A DNA stretch of 64,000 nucleotides from Streptomyces sp. NBC_00376 (GCF_036077095.1 NZ_CP107960.1:7812001-7876000), one strand, 5' to 3'; positions 1-9,104 are shown, counted from the first letter of the stretch. Notes: generated from the sequence alone by a model not told the origin. Translations and numbers: made by a program.

Positions 1-283
1 CGCCGCCGACGACCGGCAGGCCGCGGTAGGTGCGCTGGTAGGCGACGGAGTACATGCCCTTGACCCACGGGGTCACCATCTGGCGCTCGTACCGCTCCTC
101 GGGCCCCTTGGCCAGGGTGTCGAGACCACTGGCGGCCGCCCGGTCGGCGGCCGACACGGCGGCCGAGAGCGCGGAGGGGGCGGGCGGGGCCGGGTCGGCG
201 GACGCCGTCTGCCCGCCGGTGACGACCAGCATTGCGGCGAGGACGGCCAGGGTCGTCCCGGCCGTCATCGGTCTGAGTTTCAT
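1..283 (-). CDS. Secreted M4 (thermolysin-type) metalloprotease, N-terminal fragment
   Basis: Only the first 94 codons are visible; the gene runs off the left edge. The protein starts MKLRPMTAGT and has a hydrophobic signal-peptide core (TLAVLAAMLVV) with a likely cleavage near ASA at residue 30, so it should be exported. From about residue 45 the sequence, including YERQMVTPW and YQRTYRGLPVVGG, resembles the FTP propeptide of thermolysin-type proteases, which acts as an intramolecular chaperone and inhibitor. The catalytic HExxH lies outside the window, so the family call rests on the propeptide alone. The ATG is preceded by AAGGAG at 5 nt. Nested inverted repeats lie just upstream. Confidence 0.75.
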   Translation of the reverse strand, partial: MKLRPMTAGTTLAVLAAMLVVTGGQTASADPAPPAPSALSAAVSAADRAAASGLDTLAKGPEERYERQMVTPWVKGMYSVAYQRTYRGLPVVGG

Positions 284-308
284 CGAGGCTCCTTGACTTG
301 AGGGGGGC

Positions 309-390
309 CTCGATCACGGGCAGCCGCGTACGTCGACGTACTTGCCCCAGCCGTCGCCGGGCGCCCGCGTCCGTGGTGTCCGTGATCGAG
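309..390. repeat. Nested inverted repeats upstream of the M4 protease
   Basis: An 11-bp arm CTCGATCACGG (309-319) is repeated inverted as CCGTGATCGAG (380-390). Between them sits a perfect 14-bp palindrome GTACGTCGACGTAC (328-341). The block lies 25-107 bp upstream of the minus-strand protease start, so it could be an operator region or a 5' UTR structure. No protein is named as binding it; the function is inference. The rest of 391-537 shows nothing recognisable. Confidence 0.45.
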
Positions 391-537
391 CGACCGAACA
401 CTCACACGTCGTCATGCACTCGTCAACGAACTGCGAGGGGTGCGGGGGGGACTTGGCAAGTTTGGTCAAGCCGCGCTGGTGGGATCGCACAACGGCGCCG
501 GCACGCGGGGCGGTTGCTCCGGTCCGGCGCGCAGCGG

Positions 538-1077
538 TCACTCCAGCCCGGAGACCGTGAACACCGCTCGCGCGTGCCTGCGGTCGATACGGTCGGCCAA
601 CTGCCTCAGTGCAGTGACCCCGCACCGCAGCGTCCCACGCTCCACGCAGCCGCGGACGTCCTCGTCCAGCCGGTGCCACAGCGCCGGGTTCGCGAGGAAC
701 ACCTCCGGGTCGACCTCGACCCGGTGGCCGTCGGCGTCCCGGAGTACCAGGCGCTGGGCGACGCCGTCCGACCAACGCGCTGAAACCAGCCGGTCGGTGC
801 GTACGGTCCGCTCGTGGAACAGGCGCCTGGAAGAGAGCCACCCGGCACCCGCGCGCACCCGGGGCGGCACCAGGACCGCCCACAGCAGAGCGGAGAGGCC
901 CGTCCACAACAGGGCGCGCGGCCAGGTCAGATGGCGGGCTGCCGCGTCGACGGCCAGGAGCAGACCGAGGAGCGCGACGGCGCAGTGGACCGCGAAGCGC
1001 AGGTCCGCGGCCCAGCCGTGGTCGTGGGCGGTCATGCCGGGAGGAGACGGCCACCGCAGGCCGATGTGGCGTTGCAT
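538..1077 (-). CDS. Small membrane protein with two N-terminal TM segments, unknown function
   Basis: 179 residues from the chosen ATG. Two adjacent hydrophobic segments (FAVHCAVALLGLLLAV and ALLWTGLSALLWAVLV, about residues 27-65) form a membrane hairpin. A cytoplasmic-looking C-terminal half follows (LVSARWSDGVAQRLVLRD, VEVDPEVFLANPALWHRL), whose alternating pattern is compatible with a PH-like beta fold. I do not recognise a named family with certainty. No good Shine-Dalgarno site precedes the ATG at 1077 or the internal ATG at 1035. A TAGCGT hexamer about 8 nt upstream of 1077 would fit a leaderless transcript, which is why 1077 is preferred. Confidence 0.7.
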   Translation of the reverse strand: MQRHIGLRWPSPPGMTAHDHGWAADLRFAVHCAVALLGLLLAVDAAARHLTWPRALLWTGLSALLWAVLVPPRVRAGAGWLSSRRLFHERTVRTDRLVSARWSDGVAQRLVLRDADGHRVEVDPEVFLANPALWHRLDEDVRGCVERGTLRCGVTALRQLADRIDRRHARAVFTVSGLE

Positions 1078-1206
1078 GGCAGCGACGCTAGAGGGCCGGC
1101 CGGCCCGGCGGACTCGCGTTGACGCACCGCTGATGTCGGGGCGCGGGGCCCTGACGGTTGCTTGACGCGGCGGCCGTGGAGCGCCGGCGGGCACCCGGCG
1201 ACGGAG

Positions 1207-2496
1207 TCAGTCCTGCTCGTCGTCCTCCTCGTCCCCGGCCGGATCCAGTGGTGCGGACGAGGGGGCGGACGGCTCGGGCCCGGTGGTCGCGGTCGAGCCG
1301 GTGTCCGGGGTGTCGGCCGAGCCGGAATCCGGGGAGAACAGCACCATCCCCACATACACGGCCGCGATGAAGGCGACCGTGCCGGCGATGGCGCTGGCCA
1401 CCCTGGGCCGGCGCCTGATCGCCTCCCGGGCACCGGTGCTCCGCAGGACGGGCGCGGTCCGTTCCGCCGGGCGCCGCCTGCGGCCACCGGACTGCGGCAG
1501 CCGGTACGTCGCCGCGCCGTCGCCCTGCTGGGCGGAGCCTGCCGCCGGGGCGGAGCCGAACGTGGGGGCTGCGGCCGGCACATGCGGACGGCCGGTCCCG
1601 GCCGGAGCGGCGGCGGGGATGTGCGGGGCACCGGTCGGCGGCGCGGGGGGAGGGATCGGCGCGTACATCGGCAGCGGCTCCGGCTGCCCCCGCCAGGCGT
1701 CGCTCTGGAACCACTCGGCGACCTGCTGGGCACTGGGCCGGTCCTCCGGCTGCTTCGCGAGCAGCCCGAGCAGATAGGAGTCGAAGGCCGGGGACAGGTC
1801 GACACCCCGCTGTCTGAGCGGTACGGGCGCGGTATCGACATGTTGATAGAGCGTGGCGGTCGCCGTGTCCGAGCGGAACGGCGGATCTCCCAGCAGGAGT
1901 TGGTAGATCACACAGCCGAGGGAGTACATGTCGGACGCCGCGCCGGCCGTACGGCCCAGGGCGCGCTCCGGGGCGAGATAGAGGCTGGTGCCGACGATCT
2001 GTCCTGTGGTGGTCAGTGCGGCGGACGGGTCGTCGACGAACTGGGCGATGCCGAAGTCGCCGATCTTGACGGACCCTTCGGCGTCCAGCATCAGGTTCCC
2101 GGGCTTGATGTCGCGGTGCACGATGCCCTGCCGGTGGGCGGCGGCGAGCCCCGCGGCGGCCTGCCCGGCGATCCGGGCGACCTGTTCGGCACCGAGCCGC
2201 TCCTCGGCATTGAGGAGATCGCCCAGGCTCCTGCCCTCGACGAGCTCCATCACGAGGTAGAAGCGGTTCTCCCAGGCCCCGAAGTCGAACACCGCCACCA
2301 GATGAGGATGGCTCAGCCGGGCCGCGGTCTGCGCCTCCAGCCGGAACCGGGCGGTGGCCGACTCGTCGGCGTGGTCGCCGAGGAGCAACTTCACGGCGAC
2401 GGCTCTGCCGAGGACTTCGTCCGAGGCACGCCACACCTCCCCCATGCCGCCACGGCCGATGGGGGAAACCAACCGGTACCGACCAGCTACCAGCAC
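1207..2496 (-). CDS. PknB-type Ser/Thr protein kinase, membrane-anchored
   Basis: 429 residues with a GTG start. The N-terminal 270 residues are a complete Hanks-type kinase: glycine loop GRGGMGEV (14-21), ATP lysine K36, alpha-C glutamate near E54, catalytic loop HRDIKPGN with D129, and DFG with D147, all intact, so it should be active. A Pro/Ala-rich linker follows (about 275-345), then a basic patch and one TM helix (VASAIAGTVAFIAAVYVGMVLF), and a short acidic external tail ending DEEDDEQD. No PASTA or other sensor domain is present, so the signal is unknown. It probably phosphorylates cytosolic partners from the membrane. It stands alone, with no phosphatase or cell-division genes next to it. 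Confidence 0.93.
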   Translation of the reverse strand: MLVAGRYRLVSPIGRGGMGEVWRASDEVLGRAVAVKLLLGDHADESATARFRLEAQTAARLSHPHLVAVFDFGAWENRFYLVMELVEGRSLGDLLNAEERLGAEQVARIAGQAAAGLAAAHRQGIVHRDIKPGNLMLDAEGSVKIGDFGIAQFVDDPSAALTTTGQIVGTSLYLAPERALGRTAGAASDMYSLGCVIYQLLLGDPPFRSDTATATLYQHVDTAPVPLRQRGVDLSPAFDSYLLGLLAKQPEDRPSAQQVAEWFQSDAWRGQPEPLPMYAPIPPPAPPTGAPHIPAAAPAGTGRPHVPAAAPTFGSAPAAGSAQQGDGAATYRLPQSGGRRRRPAERTAPVLRSTGAREAIRRRPRVASAIAGTVAFIAAVYVGMVLFSPDSGSADTPDTGSTATTGPEPSAPSSAPLDPAGDEEDDEQD

Positions 2497-2677
2497 TGTG
2501 CACCAATCTCGAATTGTGGGCCGCTTCTGCTGCCACGGCGACGACCCGACGGGGTCGGGACGAGGTGGGGGGCGCGCGGCAAGATCAGGATATCGGGCCG
2601 CCGGACCCGGCGTTCCAGCGGAGCGGCCCAGTCCGCAGCTCGTGCACCGAACCTGTGTTCGCCCCGCGCCCCGGTGA

Positions 2678-3163
2678 TCAGTTCCGGCCGCCCGCCGCCG
2701 TACGGCCTACCGATTCGACCAGCGGCAGCAGCCGGTGTGGCACCCGTTCCCGCAACGCCACCTCGGTACGCGTCCTGACCACCCCGGGCAACTGGATCAG
2801 CCGCTGGATCACATCCTCCAGGTGCCCGTTGTCCCGGGCCACCACCCGCGCCAGCAGATCCCCGCCGCCCGTCGTCGAGAACGCCTCGACGATCTCCGGT
2901 ACCGCGGCGAGCGCCTCGCCGACCTCGTCGAGGTGCCCCTGGGTGACTTCGAGGTGGACGAAGGCCAGCACCGGGTGGCCCAGGGCGGCGGGGGAGAGGA
3001 CCGGCCCGGTGCCGGTGATCACTCCGTCCCGCTCCAGCCGGTCGAGACGGGCCTGGAGAGTGCCCCGGGCGATGGAGAGGATGCGCGCGTACTCACGGAC
3101 GCTGGTACGGGGCTGCTCGATGAGCAACCGAAGGATACGGGTGTCGAGAGCGTCCACTGCCAT
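2678..3163 (-). CDS. Lrp/AsnC-family transcriptional regulator
   Basis: 161 residues, normal for the family. Residues 1-60 hold the AsnC-type helix-turn-helix (DALDTRILRLLIEQPRTSVREYA; recognition helix around ARGTLQARLDRLERDG). The rest is the alpha-beta RAM domain that binds small effectors, often amino acids, and builds octamers (LAFVHLEVTQG, FSTTGGGDLLARVVA). The start at 3163 is preceded by AAGGAGG at 11 nt; an in-frame extension to 3268 is possible but starts with non-family sequence. It is divergent from the hydrolase gene at 3391, so the 227-bp intergenic region may carry autoregulation or control of that unit (inference). Confidence 0.92.
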   Translation of the reverse strand: MAVDALDTRILRLLIEQPRTSVREYARILSIARGTLQARLDRLERDGVITGTGPVLSPAALGHPVLAFVHLEVTQGHLDEVGEALAAVPEIVEAFSTTGGGDLLARVVARDNGHLEDVIQRLIQLPGVVRTRTEVALRERVPHRLLPLVESVGRTAAGGRN

Positions 3164-3390
3164 GGTCCGCCGGCCTCCTTCTGGTACGACGATCCGGGCT
3201 GTGACTGTACCAATGGCGCAGCCTGGCCCCTGCCGGAGCGCCCCGGTCCGCAGTCGGCCGCCCGTCATACCCGTAGTCCCTGAGAGCTACGGAAAAGGTT
3301 CACACCCCGGTGGGACGCCGACTACGGGGCCCTGTTCATAGCTTCTGTACCCGAGCACACAGCCACCAGGTACGGGAGGAACAACCCGCC

Positions 3391-4368
3391 ATGCCGTCCC
3401 ATCCGAGCAGGTCCCGCCTGCGCCGCGGCCTGCTCGCCGCACTGGTGGCCGCCTCGGTGGCCCTGCCCCTCTCGGGCGCGGCGGGCCCGACGGCCGTACC
3501 GGCCCCGGCCCCGGCCGTCCACGCCCCGCTGACCAGCGCCGCACCCGAGGCCCTCGCCGGGCGGTACGGCGCGACGCGGGCCGACATCGGCGCGGCCGAG
3601 CGGGCGGCGGCCCGCCACGGCGACCGCAAGCGGGCCACCGCGCTGCACGAGATGGCCGATCCCGCCCGCCGCTTCCTCGCCTTCGACGGCCGGGACGGCG
3701 GCCGCTCCGTCGAGGTGTTCGGCGATCTGTCCCACGCGGAACGCATTGCCGTGCTGGTCCCCGGCGCGGGCATCGGCATCGACCACTACTGGCGGCTGCG
3801 CAACGGTGCGCGTGCCCTGCGCGACGAACTGGGCGGTCGCTCGGCGGTCGTCGCCTGGCTCGGGTACCGGACGCCGGTGACGGTGAGCCCGGACTCGCTC
3901 ACCTCGGGACGGGCCATCGAGGCCGCACCGGAACTGGTGCGGTTCATGCGGGAGTTGAAGCACCTGAAGCCCGAGGCCCGGACCACCCTGCTCTGCCACT
4001 CCTACGGCTCCGTCGTCTGCGCGCGGGCCGCGCACCGACTGCGGGTCGCCGGCATCGTCCTGTACGGCAGCCCGGGTACCGGCTACCCGAACGCCTCCGC
4101 TCTGCACACCACGGCCACCGTCTGGGCCGGCCGCAGCAGCGGCGACTGGATCGCGGACGTGCCGCACACCGAGCTCCGACTGCCCTTCGTGGACATCGGA
4201 TTCGGTACGGACCCGGTCGCGCCCGGGTTCGGCGCCGAGACCTTCGCGGCGGGCTCCGGCGGCCACAGCGACTACCTGAAGGCCGGCTCCGAACCGCTGA
4301 GGAACATCGCCCGGATCGTGGCCGGAGCGGCCGGATCCGCAGACCCCACGGGAGAGCGCCATGCGTGA
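3391..4368 (+). CDS. Secreted alpha/beta hydrolase, DUF1023 type
   Basis: 325 residues. The start at 3391 has GGGAGGA 10 nt upstream and gives a clean Sec signal peptide (basic RSRLRRG, core LLAALVAASVALPLSG, cleavage near AGP or AAG). The mature part is an alpha/beta hydrolase: IAVLVPGAGIGIDHYW, then the nucleophile elbow CHSYGS with Ser204, an acid in the FVDIGFGTDPV region and a late histidine in GGHSDYL. This matches DUF1023-type hydrolases of actinomycetes; the substrate is unknown. Its stop overlaps the next gene by 8 bp, and the acyltransferase, sensor kinase and response regulator follow with overlaps, so all four are probably co-translated. Confidence 0.85.
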   Translation: MPSHPSRSRLRRGLLAALVAASVALPLSGAAGPTAVPAPAPAVHAPLTSAAPEALAGRYGATRADIGAAERAAARHGDRKRATALHEMADPARRFLAFDGRDGGRSVEVFGDLSHAERIAVLVPGAGIGIDHYWRLRNGARALRDELGGRSAVVAWLGYRTPVTVSPDSLTSGRAIEAAPELVRFMRELKHLKPEARTTLLCHSYGSVVCARAAHRLRVAGIVLYGSPGTGYPNASALHTTATVWAGRSSGDWIADVPHTELRLPFVDIGFGTDPVAPGFGAETFAAGSGGHSDYLKAGSEPLRNIARIVAGAAGSADPTGERHA

Positions 4369-5527
4369 CTTCGCACGACGGATCGAGTCCGCCACCCCCG
4401 CCGACCGCGACCGGGCGGTCGACGCCCTGCGCGCCATCGCCATCCTCGGCGTGGTCCTCGGCCACTGGCTGGTGACCGCACTGGTCGTCGACAGTGGCAC
4501 CGTGCACGGAGCGAGCCCGCTGCGGTACCTGCCCGGACTCACCCCGGTCTCCTGGCTGTTCCAGACCCTCGCGGTCTTCTTCCTGGTCGGCGGACTGGTC
4601 GGTGCGAGAAGCCATGCCGCCGCCCGCGCCCGGGGCGAGAGCTACGGCCGTTGGCTCCGTGCGCGGATGAGCCGGCTGCTGCGTCCGATGGCCGTGGTGC
4701 CGGTCGTATGGTCCGTGGCGGCGTGCGCAATGCTCTTCGCCGGGGTGGACCAGGACACCGTGCGCGCACTGTGCAAGCTGGTGTGGTCCCCGCTCTGGTT
4801 CATCGCGGTCTTCGCGGCGCTGACGGCGGTGACCCCGCTGGTGGCGAGGCTCCATCCGCTGTGGCCGTTCGCCGTCGTACTGGTCGTCGACCTCTACCGC
4901 TTCGGCCTGGACGCGCCCGGCGGATTCGCCGCGGTCAACGTGGCGGCCGGCTGGCTCGTGCCGTACTGCCTGGGCGCGGCCTGGGCCCGGGGCGAGCTGC
5001 TCGGCCGCCGCACCGGCTGGACGCTGCTGCTCGGCGGAGCCGCGGCCACCGCCGCACTGGTCAGATGGGGCGGCTACCCCGCGAGCATGGTAGGAGTGCC
5101 CGGTGTGGAGATCTCCAACCTCGACCCGCCGACCCTCGCCGTGGTCACCTTCGGCCTCGCGCAGTGCGGGGCGGCGCTGCTGCTGCTCGGCCCGCTGCGC
5201 CGGATGCTGAGGCGGCCCGCCCTGTGGGCGGTGGTGGCGACGGTGAACCTCTCGGCGATGACGGTGTTCCTGTGGCACCAGACGGCGATGATCACGGTCA
5301 CCGCGACCGGCCTGTGGGCGGGCGGAATGCTGCCGGGCCTGCACGATCTGCCCGACGGACCCGGCTGGGTACTCGCCCGGCTCGCCTGGCTGCCGGCGTT
5401 CGCTGCGGCGCTGCTGATCTGCCTGCTGGCGTTCCGCGGTTACGAACGGCAGCGGCCGGCGCGGACGAGGAACCTGGTCGTCCGCGAGGGACGCCCCGCC
5501 GGATCGATGGAGGCACGACGTGTCTAA
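4361..5527 (+). CDS. Membrane acyltransferase (acyltransferase-3 family)
   Basis: 388 residues, almost entirely hydrophobic, with about ten TM segments. The N-terminal DRAVDALRAIAILGVVLGHW contains the R-x10-H signature of acyltransferase-3 proteins, which O-acylate extracytoplasmic sugars or lipids from a cytoplasmic donor. Length is typical for the membrane-only form with no SGNH domain attached. Its ATG lies inside the end of the preceding hydrolase gene (8-bp overlap), and its end overlaps the sensor kinase GTG by 8 bp. The pairing with a secreted hydrolase suggests opposing or sequential acylation and deacylation of an envelope component; this is inference. Confidence 0.82.
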   Translation: MRDFARRIESATPADRDRAVDALRAIAILGVVLGHWLVTALVVDSGTVHGASPLRYLPGLTPVSWLFQTLAVFFLVGGLVGARSHAAARARGESYGRWLRARMSRLLRPMAVVPVVWSVAACAMLFAGVDQDTVRALCKLVWSPLWFIAVFAALTAVTPLVARLHPLWPFAVVLVVDLYRFGLDAPGGFAAVNVAAGWLVPYCLGAAWARGELLGRRTGWTLLLGGAAATAALVRWGGYPASMVGVPGVEISNLDPPTLAVVTFGLAQCGAALLLLGPLRRMLRRPALWAVVATVNLSAMTVFLWHQTAMITVTATGLWAGGMLPGLHDLPDGPGWVLARLAWLPAFAAALLICLLAFRGYERQRPARTRNLVVREGRPAGSMEARRV

Positions 5528-6905
5528 GGTGCGAGCTGTGAACCGGGGGGACATGGTGAAGCGTTCGGCGCGGGTACTGCGGGCACTGCCCCGTACCCTG
5601 CGCCAGGATCTCGCGACCACGGCGGTCGACCCGAACGGGCAGTCGGGGAAGCCGCGTTGGCTGGAGTGGCGGCCGGTGATCATGGTGCCGCTGGTGATGG
5701 GCGCGGTGGGGGTGCTCATCGCGGGCAGCAACCAGTACGCCTTCGACTTCGGGATGGGCATTCAGCTCGGGGTCCTGCTCGCCGGGGTCCAGTCGGCGGC
5801 GATCGTCGTCGCCCTGTACCGCCCGCTCCTGGCCTGGTGGGCGTCGATGCTCGTCATGGTGCTGGTCACCCCGTTCGCCGCGAACGTCGGCCCCGGGACG
5901 CGGTTCCCGTGGGACGGCGCGTTCCCCTGGAGCGGGGCCGGGATCGTGATGCAGGCCGGGGTGCTGTTCCTGCTCGCGCTGCGGCTGCGCCCCCGGATCG
6001 CCGCCGAGACCCTGACGATCACCGTGCTGGCGGGGCTCCTCTGCGGAGCGAACACCCCCTGGCGCAACGCCAACGACATCCGCCTCGCCATCGGCGTCCT
6101 CGTCATCACGGTGGTGATGGGCATCGCGCTGCGCGGCCTCGCTGTGGCACGTACCCGGCTGGTCGAACAGGAGGAGCTCACCGCCGAGGAGCGTGCCAGA
6201 CGCACCCTGCTGGAGGAGCGCAACCGCATCGCACGCGAGCTGCACGACGTGGTCGCCCACCACATGTCGGTCATCTCCATCCAGGCGCAGGTCGTCCCGC
6301 ACCTGGTCGAGAACCCGTCCGACGAACTGCGGGAGAACGTAGCGGGCATCCGCAGGAACGCGGTCGACGCGCTCACCGAACTGCGCCGGGTCCTTGGCGT
6401 ACTGCGCTCCGAGGACCCCCTGCCGCAGGCCGCGCGGCACGCCCCGCAGCCCACGCTGGAACGGCTGGACGAACTGATCGGCAACGCGCGCGGAGCCGGG
6501 GTCGAGGTCACCGCCGAGGCCACCGGGGAGCCGCGTCCGCTGTCGCCGGGTGTCGAGCTGTCGGCGTTCCGCATCGTGCAGGAGGCGCTCAGCAACGCGA
6601 TGCGGCACGCACCGGGGGCCCGGGTGCGGGTGGAGATCCGTCACCGGAGCTCCGGGGTCACGGTGCGGGTCACCAACACCGCGCCGGTCCGCCCCGCCCC
6701 GCCCACCACGGGCGAGGGCCACGGCCTGCTCGGCATGCGCGAGCGCGTCGCGATGCTGGGCGGTGAACTCGCCACCGGGCCTACCCCCGACGGCGGCTAC
6801 GAAGTCACTGCGATACTGCCCGCACCGCCCGCCGCCGGGCCCGTCGACCGCACCGACCCTGCAGATTCCGCCGATCCCACCGACCCTGCCGAGGAAACCC
6901 GATGA
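5520..6905 (+). CDS. NarL-type sensor histidine kinase
   Basis: 461 residues with a GTG start preceded by GGAGG. The N-terminal half has about five TM helices (residues 50-205) and no extracellular sensor domain, so it may sense the membrane itself. The HisKA_3 dimerisation helix carries the phospho-acceptor in ARELHDVVAHHMS (His242), and a HATPase domain follows (FRIVQEALSNAMRHA; GHGLLGMRERVAMLGG). The C-terminal tail is an Asp/Pro repeat (DPADSADPTDPAEE). It overlaps the acyltransferase gene upstream and the response regulator downstream (ATGA overlap), so kinase and regulator form one two-component system co-produced with the hydrolase and acyltransferase. Confidence 0.93.
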   Translation: MSKVRAVNRGDMVKRSARVLRALPRTLRQDLATTAVDPNGQSGKPRWLEWRPVIMVPLVMGAVGVLIAGSNQYAFDFGMGIQLGVLLAGVQSAAIVVALYRPLLAWWASMLVMVLVTPFAANVGPGTRFPWDGAFPWSGAGIVMQAGVLFLLALRLRPRIAAETLTITVLAGLLCGANTPWRNANDIRLAIGVLVITVVMGIALRGLAVARTRLVEQEELTAEERARRTLLEERNRIARELHDVVAHHMSVISIQAQVVPHLVENPSDELRENVAGIRRNAVDALTELRRVLGVLRSEDPLPQAARHAPQPTLERLDELIGNARGAGVEVTAEATGEPRPLSPGVELSAFRIVQEALSNAMRHAPGARVRVEIRHRSSGVTVRVTNTAPVRPAPPTTGEGHGLLGMRERVAMLGGELATGPTPDGGYEVTAILPAPPAAGPVDRTDPADSADPTDPAEETR

Positions 6906-7573
6906 CGGCCATCCGCGTACTGATCGCCGACGACCAGATGATGGTCCGGCAGGGCTTCACGGTGCTGCTGAACGCCGAACCCGGCATCGAGGTCGTCGGC
7001 CAGGCGGTGGACGGCGCGGACGCCGTGGAGAAGGTGGCCGAACTCGCCCCGGACGTCGTCCTGATGGACATCCGCATGCCCCGGCTCGGCGGCATCGAGG
7101 CGACACGCATCATCACCGGGGTCGACGGCGCCACCGTCAAGGTCCTCGTCCTGACCACCTTCGATCTCGACGAGTACGTCTACGAGGCGCTGCGCGCGGG
7201 TGCGTCCGGGTTCCTCCTGAAGGACGCGTCGGCCGACGAACTGGCCCATGCGGTAAGGGTGGTGGCGGAGGGCGAGGCCCTGCTCGCCCCGAACATCACC
7301 AAGCGGCTGATCGCCGAGTTCGCCCGGGTGAGCGCCGGCCCACGAGCCCCGCTCAGGGATCGCACCGGCGAACTGACGGAGCGTGAGACCGAGGTCCTGG
7401 CCCTGATCGCACAGGGCCTGTCCAACACCGAGATCGCCGCGCGTCTCGTGGTCGCCGAACAGACCGTGAAGACCCATGTGGGCCGGATCCTGGCCAAGTT
7501 GGGTCTGCGCGACCGGACCCAGGCAGCGGTCCACGCCTACGAAACGGGCCTGGTGCGTCCGTCCGGCTACTAG
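6902..7573 (+). CDS. NarL/LuxR-type response regulator
   Basis: 223 residues. The receiver domain (1-120) has the acidic pair DD near residue 10, phospho-acceptor Asp56 in VVLMDIRMP, the conserved Thr in LTTFDLDEYV and the Lys in LLKDAS. A LuxR-type helix-turn-helix follows at about 150-215 (LTERETEVLALIAQGLSNTEIAARLVVAEQ). It is the partner of the kinase encoded immediately upstream (ATGA overlap). Targets are not evident; the coupled hydrolase and acyltransferase genes are the obvious first candidates (inference). The 7574-7853 gap downstream holds no recognisable gene. Confidence 0.95.
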   Translation: MTAIRVLIADDQMMVRQGFTVLLNAEPGIEVVGQAVDGADAVEKVAELAPDVVLMDIRMPRLGGIEATRIITGVDGATVKVLVLTTFDLDEYVYEALRAGASGFLLKDASADELAHAVRVVAEGEALLAPNITKRLIAEFARVSAGPRAPLRDRTGELTERETEVLALIAQGLSNTEIAARLVVAEQTVKTHVGRILAKLGLRDRTQAAVHAYETGLVRPSGY

Positions 7574-7853
7574 CCGGTTCCACCACACGGCCCGCGCACC
7601 TCTCACGACCAGCGCACCCCTTACGACCCGCACAGCACAACGCAACGCACCCGGCGCGGCGTCCGTGCCCGTCGCTCGCTCCGGCATGCCCGGAGAACGT
7701 CGGGAACGCCACGACACAGGGGCGTACGACCCGGGACCACCGAGCGGCCGAGGGCCGCCCGGCGAGTCGTCGTGCCCCGCGAACCACGGCATCGAGCCGT
7801 TTCCGCGCACGCTCCGACCGATTCCGTATCCGACCGAAGGAACCGAAGAGTCC

Positions 7854-9008
7854 ATGGGCACCACCCTCGTCATCACCAACGACTTCCCGCCGCGGCAGGG
7901 CGGCATCGAGACCTTCGTGCACGCGATGGCCACCCGGGTTCCGGACGACGACGTGGTCGTCTACACCTCGCACGAGCCCGGGGACACCGCCTACGACGCG
8001 AGCCTCCCGTTCCCCGTCGTACGGGATTCCAGCCGCACCCTGCTGCCGACCGGCCGGGTCACCCGCAGGGCCGTCGAGATCGCAAGAGCCCACGGCTGTG
8101 ACCGGGTCTGGTTCGGTGCCGCCGCCCCGCTGGCCCTGATGGCGCCGGCCCTGCGGCGCGGCGGCGTACGGCGCATCGTGGCGACCACCCACGGCCACGA
8201 GATCTGGTGGGCCAGAACCCCTGGTGCGCGCGGGCTGATGCGCCGGATAGGCGATGGCGTCGACGTGGTCACGTATCTGGGTCAGTACACCCGCGCCCGG
8301 ATCGAGCCCGCGCTCGGCCCGCGCGCCCGCATGAGCCGGCTGGTTCCCGGGGTCGACGCCCAGGTGTACCGGCCGCGCGCCGACGACGGCCCCGACCCGC
8401 TCACCGAACTCGCCCTGCACGGCAAGCGCGTCATCCTCTGTGTGGCCAGGCTCGTCCCCCGCAAGGGCCAGGACACCCTCATCCGGGCCCTGCCGCTGAT
8501 CCGGAGCAAGGTGCCCGACGCCGAGCTGGTGGTGGTCGGCCGGGGGCCCGACGAGGCCCGGCTGCGCAAACTGGCGGCGCGGTACGGCGGGGGAGCGGTC
8601 CACTTCGCGGGCGGCGTCGCGCACACCGACACCCCGCCGTACTACGCCGTGGCGGACGTCTTCGCGATGCCGTGCCGAACCCGGCGGGCCGGTCTGGAGG
8701 CGGAGGGGCTCGGGATCGTGTTCCTGGAGGCGGCTGCGAGCGGTCTGCCGGTGGTCGTCGGCGACTCGGGTGGTGCTCCGGACACCGTCCTCGACGGCAG
8801 GACCGGCCGGGTCGTGGACGGCACCGACCCCGCGGCCGTCGCCGGGGCGCTGACCGGGATACTCCTGGACCCGGACCGGGAGGCGATGGGCGCGGCGGGT
8901 CGTGAATGGGTCCGGGAGTCCTGGTCGTGGGACGCGTCGGCCCGCCACCTGACGGACCTCCTCACCCCCGCCGAGGAGGTGGCGGCGCCCCTGCCGGGCG
9001 AGGAGTAG
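7854..9008 (+). CDS. GT4-family glycosyltransferase, PimB-like mannosyltransferase
   Basis: 384 residues with GT-B fold features. The N-terminal Rossmann domain begins TLVITNDFPPRQGGIETFVHAM, and the donor-binding domain shows VILCVARLVPRKGQDTL, ELVVVGRGPDEARL and the E-x7-E region EGLGIVFLEAAASGLPVVVGDSGG. This resembles the GDP-mannose-dependent mannosyltransferases that add mannose to phosphatidylinositol monomannoside (PimB' type), so it probably acts at the inner membrane face in glycolipid or glycoconjugate synthesis. The exact acceptor cannot be read from sequence. The ATG at 7854 follows GAAGGA; the reading frame stays open far upstream, but that part has no family sequence. Confidence 0.85.
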   Translation: MGTTLVITNDFPPRQGGIETFVHAMATRVPDDDVVVYTSHEPGDTAYDASLPFPVVRDSSRTLLPTGRVTRRAVEIARAHGCDRVWFGAAAPLALMAPALRRGGVRRIVATTHGHEIWWARTPGARGLMRRIGDGVDVVTYLGQYTRARIEPALGPRARMSRLVPGVDAQVYRPRADDGPDPLTELALHGKRVILCVARLVPRKGQDTLIRALPLIRSKVPDAELVVVGRGPDEARLRKLAARYGGGAVHFAGGVAHTDTPPYYAVADVFAMPCRTRRAGLEAEGLGIVFLEAAASGLPVVVGDSGGAPDTVLDGRTGRVVDGTDPAAVAGALTGILLDPDREAMGAAGREWVRESWSWDASARHLTDLLTPAEEVAAPLPGEE

Positions 9009-9104
9009 AGAGCCGCGCGGGGGCGGTGCGGTCAATCGGTCAGGGTTCGGCACACCGCCGGTCCGTTGGCTTACTGATGGTGCACCGCCTCCGGCGATGA
9101 ATGT

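Noticed and set aside
1088..2536. 482-residue minus-strand frame overlapping the Ser/Thr kinase
   Set aside because: It is Arg/Pro/Gly-rich shadow translation of the kinase gene in another frame, with no domain; the kinase has complete motifs.
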